64,000 nt of DNA from Dolomedes plantarius. Lineage: Eukaryota > Arthropoda > Arachnida > Araneae > Dolomedidae. The DNA is taken from the NCBI GenBank assembly GCA_907164885.2, contig OU015499.1:147438118-147502117 (forward strand), in the 5' to 3' direction. Positions 21,370 through 33,544 of the stretch are shown piece after piece (position 1 is the first letter of the stretch; the number at the start of each line of letters is the position of its first letter). The notes beneath the pieces are model-generated. The model was not told where the DNA came from. It searched no databases and saw nothing but the letters and a program-made list of their open reading frames with translations. Both the position numbers and the translations under genes were made by a program.

Positions 21370-22075
21370 CAAAATGCTGAACAATTAAGTCCTAACAGAA
21401 TTATTCATATTGATTGTCTAAGAAATATATTTTCTTTTAGTAGATTTACTACATTAGTTTTTAGTAGATTTGTATTTTTGTTTGTTTTCACACTTTACTC
21501 TGTGCTTTCAATAATGCGATAACATGTGTGTGCTACTTAAAATGTGCTTAGTGTTGTGACTGTGAAAATCAAATATTAAAACTTGAACTTGGAAACCAGT
21601 TAGGGTTTTCATACAGTTTGAAATTGACATGTAGTTACTGTGAAGAAAACAAAACAGTGATGAATTCCTCTTTGAAGACTGGAATTGCCAGTCGTGATGT
21701 CAATTTGAGAATTACCCGAGCCTTTTCACATGCTGGGAAAGGTTATACAGGCATTGAAAAATTTTTGTATGGTGATAAATATTCAACCCTTTTCATCAAC
21801 AGCATATGGTAAGTGTGCAAGACATTTAGATGGAGCATATGCTTTGGCATCTGAAAGTATATTTACTGAAATCTACAGTGAGATTAAACAGGCATATCAA
21901 AGTGGTGCTTCTAGTTCTGCTGAAATTTTAGATATAACATAATTTTAATAGAACATGGTTAACATCAGGCCATACATCACTCATAGGTGTAGGATGTGTT
22001 ATCGACATCCTCACAGGATATGTTATTGACTTTTTAAGTTATGAGTAAGTTCTTGTGTAAAAGACTGTCGTGCGC
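21370..22075 (+). pseudogene. MULE (Mutator-like) transposase relic
   Basis: Decayed segments in several frames match the order of animal Mutator-like transposase proteins: NRIIHIDCLRN (about 21398), LTCSYCEENKTVMNSS (C-x2-C), DVNLRITRAFSHAGKGYTGIEKF, then GTWLTSGHTSLIGVGCVIDILTGYVIDF and a shifted VMSKF (about 21955-22055). The GTW...S..G...I...TG.V.D..V.S block carries the usual catalytic neighbourhood. Frameshifts near 21810 and 22035 and stops disable it. It lies just right of the tandem array. Confidence 0.6.
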
Positions 22076-23303
22076 AAGGTATTACTCTAGGTGGTAAAGT
22101 GCATGGTAGCTTGAAAAAACTTACAGTAAATGTTGTGTAGATAAATTATATTAAATAATTACCATAGTAGTAAACACTGAATTTAGTAATATAATAGTAA
22201 ATAATTAATTTGGTCCATGTCCTGGCCCTTAACCTCATCTCTTTAGTTTCTAAAATGTCTGCAGATGGTAATTTTAATTTCTTTTTTTTTAATATTTAAG
22301 CTTTAGGTTTTTTTTTCTTTTGTTTTACCAACCTCACCTTTGAGTTTTATATTTTTCTTCTTGCACTATGAAATTGTTAATTGATGTAATCGGCAGAGGT
22401 AATAGAGTCCTCTTGAAATTGATAATTGATTTGATCGGCACGTTATTTTATAGCATAGTTTCAAAATAATATCCTAAAGACCTTGTATTTGTTGATCATA
22501 TTATGTGTTAATAAATCATGTTATTTTTATTGTAAAGTTTCGTCATGTCATTCTATTGCCGTGTAGTTTTTTCTTTTAGTTTTCTTTATAGGTGATTTTT
22601 ATTTCAGGTTTTCTTTTATCAATAAGGAAAATCAAGTTTAATTTTAAATATTTTAATTCACGATGCATAACCTTCACATAGGTGCATCCAGCAATCGAAC
22701 TTAGTGCTAATTTTATTGATCCTTTGGGTTATTGCATTTCATTTTAGACACAATGCTCTTAATATACTTAATTGTTCTAACCATTGATTTTAATACTAAT
22801 GATAGGATTTAAATATGGTAACGATTTAGTATAATCAGGTCTTGCTCTGTTAATTTTAATTATCCCAATTTAATAATCGCTGCATTTAATACATTTCGTT
22901 ATGCATATATATATATATATATATATATATGCATACATCATTTATCTAAAGTTTGCAAATACTATAGCCATATGCATGGCGCAGCCTAGCAGCTAACACA
23001 AAAAGAACAAAAACACAGGTGCATTAGCACCCAAAGATAGAAATATAGGTGAATGAACACCCAAAAGACAAAAAGTCAAGCAATTAGGCTGAAAAAGTCA
23101 AAAAGATATCAAGAAAATCATCTGTCTTTACTTGGCTCATCAGCCGTGGGTAAAGCAAAGAGACATAATCAAACACAAGTGGTTTCGCCAAGGTGTCATA
23201 TTCAAAATAAACTTTTATAATTAATATGGTTGAATCAGATGACAAAAAAACTACAAGAAATTGTTATGACACGACGGTCGTAGGTAGGTGCTACAAAATA
23301 ACC
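22076..23303. other. No gene seen; TA run with TGCATA ends
   Basis: AT-rich. A TA run at 22905-22930 is bordered by atgcat on both sides. At 23016-23033 a small GGTGC-ATTA-GCACC hairpin precedes several short 'acccaaaaga' repeats. No coding signal. Confidence 0.4.
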
Positions 23304-23361
23304 GCTTATAAAAGTAATATGAGCACCACCCCACGGTGGTGCTCATATTTCTTTTATAAGC
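23304..23361. repeat. 27-bp near-perfect hairpin
   Basis: Arms 23304-23330 and 23335-23361 pair with one mismatch around the loop ccac: gcttataaaag-t-aatatgagcaccacc against its complement. The outer part atttcttttataagc is repeated once more to 23378. It could be a miniature foldback element or a Helitron-type terminal hairpin. Confidence 0.85.
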
Positions 23362-23719
23362 ATATTTCTTTTATAAGCAGAAAAAAAAATGCTTTTGTCT
23401 ATTTAGTTGTTATGCACGTGACGATAAATTTGTTTAAAGTACCATAAAAAGAAATCACATGATCGGCATTCAATAAATTAAATACTAAAAATGAATCTTT
23501 AAAAATTCACCAAAAATCAGAAAATTGAGGTAAAGATTCGAAAAGAAGTTCATTTTAAAAGAATTTTTACGCTCTTTCTCATGATATAAATTTTATAACC
23601 CTCAAATTATTATTTTAAATGCAAACTTAAAAAAAGTTACTAAAACAGATTAAAAATTTAACTTAAAAAAATCTAAGAAGAATTTTTCAAAAATCTCTCT
23701 TAGTGCACCCCTGCACCAT

Positions 23720-23825
23720 AAGAAGAATCGCCATGCAAAATTTCAGCCCTTTAGGTCCAGCGGTTTGGTCTGTGCGTTGTATGTCAGTCAGTCAGTCAGT
23801 TACGGAACTGTTTTATATATATAGA
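23720..23825 (-). mobile_element. Helitron-type 5' end
   Basis: On the minus strand the sequence begins A|TCTATATATATAAAAC and continues with (ACTG)n and aaaccgctggacctaaaggg, a layout typical of invertebrate Helitron 5' ends. The 3' end was not located. The hairpin at 23304-23361 may belong to it. Confidence 0.45.
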
Positions 23826-24012
23826 TATAAATGCATATATATAAATATATATAAGCATATATATATATATGCATATATATATATATATGAGTATATATAT
23901 ATATATGTGCAGATATATATATGCTTATATATATATGTATATATTATATATATATGCATATATATGTATATATTATATATATGTATGTATTATATATATG
24001 TATATATGTATG

Positions 24013-24064
<52 letters not shown>

Positions 24065-24121
24065 TATATATAATATATACATATATATATATATATTATA
24101 TATATATATATATATTATATT
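23826..24121. repeat. TA/TATG compound microsatellite
   Basis: Nearly 300 bp of TA interrupted by TATGCATA, TATG and TATT units. The Tyr/Ile-rich frames across it are artefacts. Confidence 0.95.
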
Positions 24122-25893
24122 ATTGAAAAACTTCTATATTAACTTAATATATTAAGGCATACAAGTATAACAGTTAATTACTTTATACTAGAGAGACTAA
24201 TATCTCAGTTTTTGCTGTTCATGCCTTTCATAATTAATTTTTTACATCTTTTCTATCCTTTATGTTAGTATTCATTAAATATGAAATACAGCTGTTCAAC
24301 CACACCTACTTGGAATGCATGATATTTTCAGATAATAAAGTATTCACTTGATAAAATAAACAAATATTTCAGGGACTTTATAATCATAACTTTATGATCT
24401 ATTTGCTGTATTAACAATGTGTTGCATCTATATTTAATGCTGAGGCATAAGACTGCCTTATGATTATTCATATCATTTTAATTGGGAAAGCTGTGGTGAG
24501 TTTGGTTTCTCAGGCTTTATAAAAATTTTACAAAGAGAACTCTGACTTGTATCCAAAATTTGGTGTCTTGCTATAGACAGGTATTATACCAAAGAAGCAC
24601 ATTGTTGGTTACAACGATGAAACACAACTTTTCAGCCAGACTAAAGTTTATATCTTAGCTTCCTAATTTCTTTATATTCTGATTAACCAAGTCTGTTGGT
24701 AAAAAATATAGTTAAAAGGATATATAATGTAATAAATTTTTTAACTTAAGTGTATATGTGCATTTCCCCCCCCCCTTCTATGGTTATGAAATTCTGTTTC
24801 TTTGTTATAATACCAAAGTATGCCAAAGTATGTTTGACTCAAGTTATACAAGTAATTTTTAAAAAGCATTGCATGATAGCTATGTAGATTGGTTTTTTCT
24901 GGAATTTTTATTATGTATTTATAACTTCATAATATCTTGTGAATTACAAGAGGTCCACAGATAACTGTTGTGAAATATTCAATTCAGATTATTTGAAAAA
25001 TCACAACAAAGCTCTGATATGTAGTATAAGAAAGGAAATAATTATGAAAGATTTATATCACAGTTATCCTAATGTATTTTATTCACAAAATTCAAATTAA
25101 AGCAGGGATAGAATGTGGTGAAAAATATTTGTAGCTACCAAACTACAATCCAAACAAATATGCCTGACCATACCCACAAGCAACATATCCTTTGTTATTT
25201 CGTGTAATAATTTTATGTATTTTATTAGATTTATGATGTTTTAAATCTGATGCTAAACAAACTTTTTTTTTATTGAGATATCTATCTTTCAAATTTCTCA
25301 GAGCATAAAACTTAAGAATTAATGATGAAATTATTTTGAGTTTTAGACAACTGAAATGAATATAAAGGGAAAAGATAATATTAATATTCCTTACGCATTA
25401 TAGGTCGGTCAATGTCAGTAGTTTTGGGGATGTGTCTACAAACCAAAACACATCAAATCTCTACACATACTTATTATCTACAAAGATAAAAGAAAAGTGA
25501 TGTCTAAGGAATCTTGTGCACTATATGCAATAAATTTTAAAATCTCAATAATTTAATTAATAAAGAATATAATTTGAAACATATTAGTTTATATATATCT
25601 CATTTTCTAGCAAGGACAATTTTTTATAATTTGGTGTTAATTTAAAGTGAAAAATATGAAGCGAGAATTTATTACCAAATTTTTAGAAACATTGTAGATA
25701 TTATTATTTTAGAATTTTGAGTGTGATTCATCATATGATGGTGTAGGGTTAATATGTCTAACTAAATTTCTTTTTCCTTTCCCTACAGATTGTTAGATGC
25801 TAAACTAAAATGTTTAAGGAGTCTGCAAATTAAGAAGATAAACGTATTACTGCCACCTATAGTATGTGGGACATAACATAAAGAAATGTCAGC

Positions 25894-27933
25894 ATGGCAG
25901 AGGAGCAAATGTCATGTATTTCCAGTATAAAAGAACCTTCAAATAAAAGCCATCCCTGCAAGCAAAACCCTACTAAGGCTGAATACAAATGCACTCCTTG
26001 TGATGCAGGCGCAACTTCAAACTCACATGGATGAGAATTTTTCAAATGTAATGTATGTGAAGGAACATTTTCACAGTTGGCTGCTTTAAATACATATGTT
26101 TTATGCCACATTCCTGATAATCATCTCCGTACCCCTACAGAAGAGAAAACTTTCAACTGCAATGTATGTGAGAAAAGGTTTACTAACATGAATAATATAA
26201 ATAGACATCTCTGCACCCACACAGCAAAGAAACCATTTTCCTGCAAAGTATGTGAGAAAAGATTTTCCAAGCAGGGGAATTTTAAAAAACACCTCCATAC
26301 CCATACAGGGGAGAAACCTTTCCCCTGCAATGTGTGTGAGAAAAGATTTTCTGTGAAGGGGGTTTTAATATTACATCTCCGTACCCATACGGGAGAAAAA
26401 CCTTTTGCCTGCACACTATGTGAGGAAAGGTTTTCTCGTGTGAGTACTTTAAAAATACATCTCCGTACCCATACAGGGGAGAAACCTTTTGCCTGCACTG
26501 GTTGTGAAAAAAAATTTTCTCATCTGGGTACTTTAAAAACACACCTCCGTACACATACAGGAGAGAAACCTTTTGCCTGCAATGTGTGTGAGAAAAGATT
26601 TTCTGTGCTGGAGCATTTAACAATACATCATCGTACCCATACGGGAGAAAAACCTTTTGCCTGCAGTCTATGTGAAAAAAAATATACTCAACAAGGTCAT
26701 TTAAAAAGACATCTCCTTACCCATACAGGAGAGAAACCTTTTGCCTGCACTCTATGTGAGAAAAGATATTCTTGTCAAAGTCATTTAAAAGTACATTTCC
26801 ATACCCATACAGGAGAGAAACCTTTTTCCTGCAATGTATGTGAGAAAAGATTTTCTATGCAGGGGGATTTAACAAAACATCTCCGTACCCATACAGGAGA
26901 GAAACCTTTTGCCTGCACTCTATGTGAAACAAGATATTCTCAGCTGAATGATTTAAAAAGACATCTCCGTACCCATACAGGAGAGAAACCTTTTGCCTGC
27001 ACTGTTTGTGAAAAAAGATTTTCTCAGCTCGGTCATTTAAAAACACACCTCCTTACTCATACAGGAGAGAAACCTTTTGCCTGCAATGTATGTGAGAAAA
27101 GATTTTCTATGCAGGGGGATTTAACAAAACATCTCCGTACCCATACAGGAGAGAAACCTTTTGCCTGCACTCTATGTGAATCAAGATATTCTCAGCTAAG
27201 TCATTTAAAAAGTCATCTTCGTACCCATACAGGAGAAAAACCTTTTGCCTGCACTCTATGTGGGAAAAGATATTCTCATCAAACTCGTTTAAAAACACAT
27301 CTCCATACTCATACAGGAGAGAAACCTTTTGCCTGCAATGTATGTGAGAAAAGATTTTCTCGGCAGGATCAGTTAAAAATACATATCCGAACCCACACAG
27401 GAGAGAAACCTTTTGCCTGCACTCAATGTGAAAAAAGATATTATCAGCTAAGTGGTTTAACAAAACATCTCCATACCCATACGGGAGAGAAACATTTTGC
27501 TTGCACTCTATGTGAGAAAAGATATAATCAGCAATCTAATTTAAAGAGGCATCTCCGTACCCATACAGGAGAGAAACCTTTTACCTGCATTCTATGTAAA
27601 AGAAAATTTCCTGAATATAGTTATTTAAAAAGACATCTCCGTACCCATACAGGAGAAAAACCTTTTGCCTGCACTCTATGTGAGGGGAGATTTTCTCAAC
27701 TGAGTAATTTAAAAGCACATCTCCATACCCATACAGGAGAGAAACCTTTTGCCTGCACTCTATGTGAGAAAAAATTTTCTCGTCAAAGTCATTTAAAAAT
27801 ACATCTCCGTACCCATACAGGAGAGAAACCTTTCGCTTGCAATGTATGTGAGATAAGATTTTCCGTGCAAGAGGATTTAACAACACATCTCTGTACCAAT
27901 ATGGGAGAGAAACCTTTTGCATGCATTGTTTGA
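25894..27933 (+). CDS. C2H2 zinc-finger protein, 21 tandem fingers, paralogue 1 (in-frame UGA after leader)
   Basis: A nuclear DNA-binding protein of the Krueppel type. A polypyrimidine acceptor (ttccctacag, about 25780-25789) precedes ATG at 25894. Forty-six leader codons (MAEEQMSCISSIKEPS...) end at TGA 26032-26034. The same frame continues with a degenerate finger (FKCNVCEGTFS) and then 21 fingers of 28 residues, C-x2-C-x12-H-x3-H with TGEKPFAC linkers, to TGA at 27931. Without readthrough the first in-frame ATG is about 26188, inside finger 1. Finger 21 ends in Asn instead of the last His. No KRAB, BTB or ZAD domain is seen in this exon; one could lie on an upstream exon. It may be functional via another upstream exon, or a recent pseudogene. 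Confidence 0.75.
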
Positions 27934-28320
27934 GAAAAAAGATTTTCTCATCTGGGTACTTTTAAAACACATCTTCATACCCACACAGTATAGAAACCTT
28001 TCACCTATAATGTGTGTGAGACATGATTTTGTGAGCTGGGCATTTTGAAATGACATCTCTGTACCTATGTAGAAGGGAAATCTTCTGCCTACAATATATG
28101 TGTGAAAATATTTTCTAGGCTAGTTGTTTTAAAAAGGCTTCTTCCTACCCATATAAAAGAGAAAACTTTCGCCTGTACTGTATGTGAGACTTTTTTAGCT
28201 AGGGAATTTAAAACCACATCCTGGTGTCCGTACATGAGAGACTTTTTGCCTGCACAGTATGTGAGAAAGGATTTGCTGTGCAGAAATTCATTAAATAAAC
28301 CATTAAATTGTACATGTAAG
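27934..28320 (+). pseudogene. Decayed C-terminal fingers of paralogue 1
   Basis: After the stop, where Cys TGT appears changed to TGA, the frame still reads EKRFSHLGTFKTHLHTH, then broken fingers with further stops, and VCETFLAREF near 28190. At least four former fingers lie here, so the array was once longer. Confidence 0.7.
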
Positions 28321-28329
28321 TAATGCAAA

Positions 28330-28909
28330 TGAAGTGAAAGCCTTTATAATAATTAGAAACTAATACAGTTTCACATAATATGCAAAACTTGTTGATTGAT
28401 TGAAAATAAAGGGAAAATTTCCTGCTGAATGTTGTATTGTTGTTGATTATCTGCATATTTAAGTTGCTAAGCCAACTTTTTGTGCAGTCCATGAAAGAAA
28501 ACTACTGCATCAATTTATTTTGGTCTTAAACGAATGTTTGTAATCTCCTAGAGTTGTCAAATTTGGTTTTTGTAACCGCATTTCTATTAATCGGTTATAA
28601 TTTACAGTTTAAAAAATTGATTTCTGTACATGCTCAGTGACATGTTTTAATGATAAGGGCCTGTTCACATAGGATTCAGGTAGCGGAAGTGTAAAATGAA
28701 AGATGGCACTGAGATGTAAATAAATCAATAATAGGTATTAAAAATTTCATTGTTAATCGTTTAGAGGTTTGTCATTGGTTAAATATATTTCAATACTTTA
28801 ACGCTTCGTCTACTGAATTTCTATGCAAACAGGCCCTTTAACATATTTATTCACATGAGTCTCTCTAGCTCTCTCTCTCTGCCATTTTTATTTTTAATAA
28901 TTATGTTTG
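28330..28909. other. No gene seen
   Basis: 3' flank of the duplication, with AATAAA-like signals (gaaaataaaggg at 28403) that could polyadenylate the finger transcript. CT repeats lie near 28860-28880. Confidence 0.4.
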
Positions 28910-31440
28910 TGAAATATAGGATTAAACCTCATGGAAATTGTTTATTTTGCACTGTTTTGCTCTGTATTTACAACACAGAAGACAGACATCGGGAAATTGA
29001 GTTATCCTCTGTTAATAAGGTTGTTAATGAGTGGGATCTCTATAATGATTTTGTTGTGGATGTATTTAGCACTAGAGATAATAAAAATTGCTTTCAGTGG
29101 ATGGAGAATATGGTGGAAGGAATTAACATGCATAAGCCATTTCTTTTCGAACTATTTGTTGAGGGTGCACCATGAAAACAGTAACCGAACTGTAGATTAA
29201 GACACCAGAAATATTTTTTGCAATCTGCTGTTTCAGGAAATTAATAAAGAAAAAGACACTGATTTGTCGTAAAGAAATAACAGTGAAACATATATGTCGT
29301 ATGGAATTAGCAACTAAACAATCTCGAAATAACCTGTTGTTTGATGCACACTATAAATGTGCTGTGTATAATTCCAGTTCTGATTTTCCTTCTTATAATA
29401 TTGGTACCCTCTCTTATACATGTAAACATTGCAATGCACTTCATTTTTTGCATGAAAAAAATACATTAGGATATTTTACTCTTTGTTGTTCTGCAGGAAA
29501 AATTAGCTTACCTCATTCTGATATCGATGAAATAAAAGATTGTACATTGGTAATACTGATAAATCCAAAAATTTCAGAGTAAATATTCGTCAGTATAATT
29601 ATGCCTTATCATTTGTTTCATTTGGTGCAGATATCAAAATGCCTACTGGAAATTGGCCGTATTGTTTTAAAATCATTGGTATGTTCATCACAGAATTTCA
29701 ATCCTGAATAGTTAAATAATAGTTCTTATAAGCAATTATACATTTTAAAATTTTCCGGGTCAAATCAGATTAGGTTAAAACATTCTTCTAACAGTAACAT
29801 GAGAGAAGATGTTCTTAATATATTGAACCAGCAATTACAGATATGCTATCCTTACATACGATCATACAAGACAATGCAAGAAAAGCTTAATGAAGAAAAG
29901 CAGTTAGCAATAAAGCAAAATCGACCAGAAATAAATTTAGTAAGGTATTTTTACCATGATCCGCAATCTCACCCACGTCAATATAATGGTCCATCCTATT
30001 CTGAAGTTGCTGCAGTGTTTGAATCATATGATGATACCCCCCCCCCCCCCCCCAGGGCCCGATTTAGAAAATTCTGGACTATAGGCACAACTCAGGATGG
30101 GGTCCCCTAACACTGATATGGGCATAACATTTCCAAAATTGACAAAAAAAAATAATAATCATGAATCATTGTGAAAGTACCATTTTACCAAGAATCGGCT
30201 ATTTGAAACATAGAACATTATCAAAAAATATACAACACATTAAATTCATCATTAAAATTCCAATACAATGCAACCAGAAAAACTTTTTAATCCCTTATAT
30301 ACACTATTAATAAATTATGTTATACCTACTAATACAGTATAACATACATATGATGAACCAATCGTTCAAATTTGAAAGGATATAAAAAAAAAATTCCTAT
30401 TAAAAAAGGCTAAAAAAATTGAATTGGGAATTTTCTTTTTTTTTTCTCATTTAAAATAAAATTTTTGGCGACCCCGGCCTAATGTAAAATCAGGGCCTGT
30501 GCCTCCCCCCTTCTAACAGCCATATATCTGTGTATTCAAAATAAGGAAGTTTAACAAATATTGATTATGATAGCATGCATTGTGATCCTATGTGCTGTGT
30601 TTTAATATGACCTAAAGGCGAGACAGGGTGGCACATTTCAATGCCAACTAGAGATGAATGCGAAACAAAAACAAGACTCACTGCAACTATGCGAGAATAT
30701 ATTTCCTATAGACTTGCAGTTCGTGGAAATTCCCCTTTTGGGGATTTCAGTTCTGTATTAATTGCTTGGCAACTGACACGGCAATTAATTGTTGGTTATT
30801 ATTGCCGTATTGAATGCAATAGATTAAAATTTATTCGTAATCAACAAACCAGATTAAAATTAGGCTCTTATGTGGGTCTTGCCAATGTTGTTTGAGCTAA
30901 AGCTGATAATAATGAGAAACTAAAAGGTGTAAGAATTGTTATCTTGCCATCATCTTTTAATGGTAGCTCCCAAAATATCATGCAAAATTATCAGGATGCT
31001 ATGGCAATTGTTCAGAAATATGATAAACCTTATATTTTTATTATTTTTACCTGTAATCCACTGTGGCCTGAAATTGTTAATAGTATTCATTCACATGAAA
31101 CTGCAAATAATAGAGCAGATATCGTAGTTTGTGTATTCCATGCTAAAGTTAAAGAACTTATAAGATTAATTACTATAAAACAGATTTTTGGAGAGGTACA
31201 AACATTTATATGCACTGTAGAATTCCAAAACACAGGCTTGCCACATATTCATTTATTATTATGCTTAAAAAAACATTGTAAGCTGTGAGAAATAGAAGAT
31301 ATAGATAATGTTGTGGCTGCAGAAATACCTGACTCTAATGATACTACCTTTTTTAACTTAGTGAAATATATAGTACATGGACCATGTGGGCAGTTAAATC
31401 CACATTCTATTTGTATGGACAAAGGGAAATGTAAAAATTT
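28910..31440 (+). pseudogene. Autonomous-type Helitron polyprotein relic (OTU, Helitron_like_N, Rep)
   Basis: Segments in order, in shifting frames: YRIKPHGNCLFCTVLL, an OTU cysteine-protease start (28920-29060); YTCKHCNALHFLHEKN...LCCSAGKISLP (29415-29515), the zinc-rich Helitron N-terminal region; FVSFGADIKMPTGNWPYCFKI (29610); a helical stretch to YNGPSYSEVAAVFE (29799-30030); then FIIFTCNPLWPEI (31035) and GLPHIHLLLCL, the HUH motif of the Rep nickase (HIH at 31244-31252), and YIVHGPCGQLNPHSICM. The downstream Rep tyrosines and the PIF1-like helicase are absent. A MITE at 30053-30499 splits it. OTU-bearing Helitrons are of the Helentron/Helitron2 kind. Several frameshifts make it inactive. 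Confidence 0.85.
30053..30499. mobile_element. hAT-like MITE inside the Helitron relic
   Basis: Ends CAGGGCCCGATTTA and (right, reversed) CAGGCCCTGATTTTA, 447 bp. The left flank is a C run, so the TSD cannot be read. It separates the EVAAVFE segment from the rest of the Rep region. Confidence 0.65.
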
Positions 31441-31444
31441 CTTT

Positions 31445-32184
31445 TTATTGTATACAGTAGCAAATTTTAATATGTATTTCTCTATTCTCAGTATTATGAT
31501 TTTCAACATTTTACTGAGTTATAGAGTTACTGAGTACACATACCAAGTTTTTAGTTTGTCAATGAGTAACCATATTTCTTTTTATTTTCAGTAGCAGGGT
31601 TCAATAGTAATTTTTTAAAGTGTAGTTCTCTATTCTTAATATTATGATTTTCAATATTTGACGATGATACGTTGAGTATAATTTGTGTATTAGTACATTT
31701 ATTTACTATCTAGCCATCATGTTTTGACATGTACCAACTAGTACAAGTATTACGCTTGTCTGAACTTTGATAATAAATATAATGAATAGAAGGATTACTA
31801 TTCAGCATAACAGTTATCTTTTGGAATACAAAGGCTAAACTGTTTGGAATCAATACAGGTACATGAATAAAAAACATTTTATGTAGGGATTTTCTTTAAA
31901 ATGTTCGACTTTGTTTTCAAATAAATTAGGGAATATTGTTTTAATAAAAAATCATATTAATGTTTATAATGAAATTTATTTATAACATAGGAAGGCGAAG
32001 CTTTTACCAGTATATAATCTTATTAATTTCAAAATTAAATTCTACAGAAAAGACTTGTGCATTTCTCAACTTCTAAAAAGCTACATGTTTATTGTTTTAA
32101 AATAAAACAATAAATATAGTATGAACAGTTCAGCATTTTCTGGTTAGTGATAAACATACCTGATTAATAGGACATGATATGGAT
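31445..32184. other. No gene seen
   Basis: AT-rich. The Helitron frame dissolves here into a non-coding Tyr/Phe-rich read. tattctcagtattatgattttcaa occurs in two similar forms at about 31486 and 31630, a minor local duplication. Confidence 0.4.
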
Positions 32185-33544
32185 CAGGGGTGGGCCAACT
32201 TTGATGTACATAAGATCTACTTTTTATCTTAAAAATGTGTCATGATCGACTTGTCATAGGCGTAGTCTAAGTGGGGAGTTGTGAAATACATATTATGTTC
32301 ATACACTGTGTTTCAGTACGAGGTACACTCTCTCCAGCTATGGGTAGATAAGCCAAATATATGTTCAAACATACATATCTACCTTCATGAAAAACAACAT
32401 AATTATTTAACGGGCCAAAAAAGTCACGTCCAGGGGAATTAAAACAACATGAGTAATTATTGACAATATTAATTCAAATTAGCTACAGATAAAGACAGAT
32501 TTATAATTTATTTTATTACCTTTTCATTTATAGGAATACTGAGTTTGCATGCCTCTAACCAAGGAATCATAATTAGGTGTACACCCTGACTAAGATAATA
32601 ATAATGAGTCTTCAGTATGGGAATCAGTTGGACAGAACATTGTCCTGACGTTGTCCTTCGTTAACTTTAAGTATGAAAATGCCGATTCACCCAGGTATGT
32701 AGATCCAAAACAAGAATAAATATACTTGCTATATTTGGTGATACTGGGATATTTTTCTCGGTTGATGTATTTCCAAAAATCTTCTTCAAATTTTCTGGCT
32801 TGTAAGATTAAATCAGTTTGTAAAATTATAATTTCATTTTCTAATACCTTTTACTCCATGTGAAATATGTCTGAATTTTTTTTGGCTAGTGTGCTTCACA
32901 CTTAAATCTTTTTTAAAAGGAAAAGATATAAATTCCACAATTTCTTTAATTTTTTCAAAATCTTGGAATCTTACCTCAAAATCTTCAATTACTTTTTGGA
33001 TTTCCGCGACGTATTTGTCAATCTTATAATTAATATTTTTATGTTTTTGTAGGTTATCCGCCATATTTGGAAAATGATTCAGATTTTTTTATTGCAGATC
33101 TTCTAATAGCAAAATAAATTTTGTTTTATATACATCTATGCAGCTGATCATATCAATTACTGTTTTATTTTTACCTTTAATTCTAAATTTAAATGACTTA
33201 ATATTAGAGTAAAATTGGTAAGAAATGCTAAAGTCACTTAAGCCAAGTTTCATAATTTAAATTTTCACATTTTCCAACTTGCTTGCGAAGAAAATCTGTT
33301 GTTTTAGGCAATAAATCACGAAATCCTTGCAGAAATTAACCTCTGCTTAGCCATCTTACATCGGTATGTATTAATAATTTAGGTTGGTCTTCATCCAGCT
33401 GCAGAACTTCCTCGAAATGAATTAACAATTTTAAACACTATGTCCATTACCTCTTTTGTGTTTAGGCTTTTGCTGGCTAACACATGTTGGTGAATTATGC
33501 AGTTGCATAATTTAGCTCAAAATGGCTGGGAATTCATCTTTATT
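32185..33544 (-). mobile_element. hAT element relic
   Basis: One end reads CAGGGGTGGGCCAACTTTG at 32185, the 3' terminus on the minus strand. The transposase relic lies upstream of it. The other end appears lost where a Tc1 fragment begins at about 33545. Confidence 0.6.
32834..33530 (-). pseudogene. hAT transposase relic (GTF2IRD2/Charlie-like)
   Basis: Read in shifting frames on the minus strand: CIIHQHVLASKSLNTKEVMDI (about 33500), DVRWLSRG, LRKQVGKCENLNYE, LKGKNKT-like IKGKNKTVIDMISCIDVYKTK, then HFPNMADNLQKH and EDFEVRFQDFEKIKE (32834-33064). This order is that of hAT transposases annotated as GTF2I-repeat protein 2-like: RNase H-fold core followed by the region before the C-terminal dimerisation domain. 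Multiple stops and frameshifts are present; the BED finger and C-terminus are absent. Confidence 0.75.

Larger units (their letters stand above)
24122..28775. repeat. Segmental duplication, copy 1 (contains zinc-finger gene 1)
   Basis: Matches 48717-53741 almost base for base outside the finger arrays, from gaaaaacttctatattaac to taaaaatttcattg. It abuts the TA microsatellite on the left. It lacks ~310 bp present at 49184-49497 in copy 2; both sides of the missing piece read GGTA, a microhomology junction. Confidence 0.9.

Noticed and set aside
22990..23180. Irregular acccaaaaga/gtcaaaaag repeats considered as a CRISPR-like array
   Set aside because: Units are short, irregular and AT-rich with no constant spacer length; the window is eukaryotic.
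23703..24155. Long Tyr/Ile-rich ORFs
   Set aside because: They are translations of TA/TATG microsatellites; the same holds for the frames at 34451-34679.
26101..27922. Minus-strand ORFs with repeated HIECRQKVSLLYGYGDVFL-type units (also 51039-52888)
   Set aside because: They are antisense shadows of the 84-base finger repeat, open only because the repeat lacks stops in that frame.
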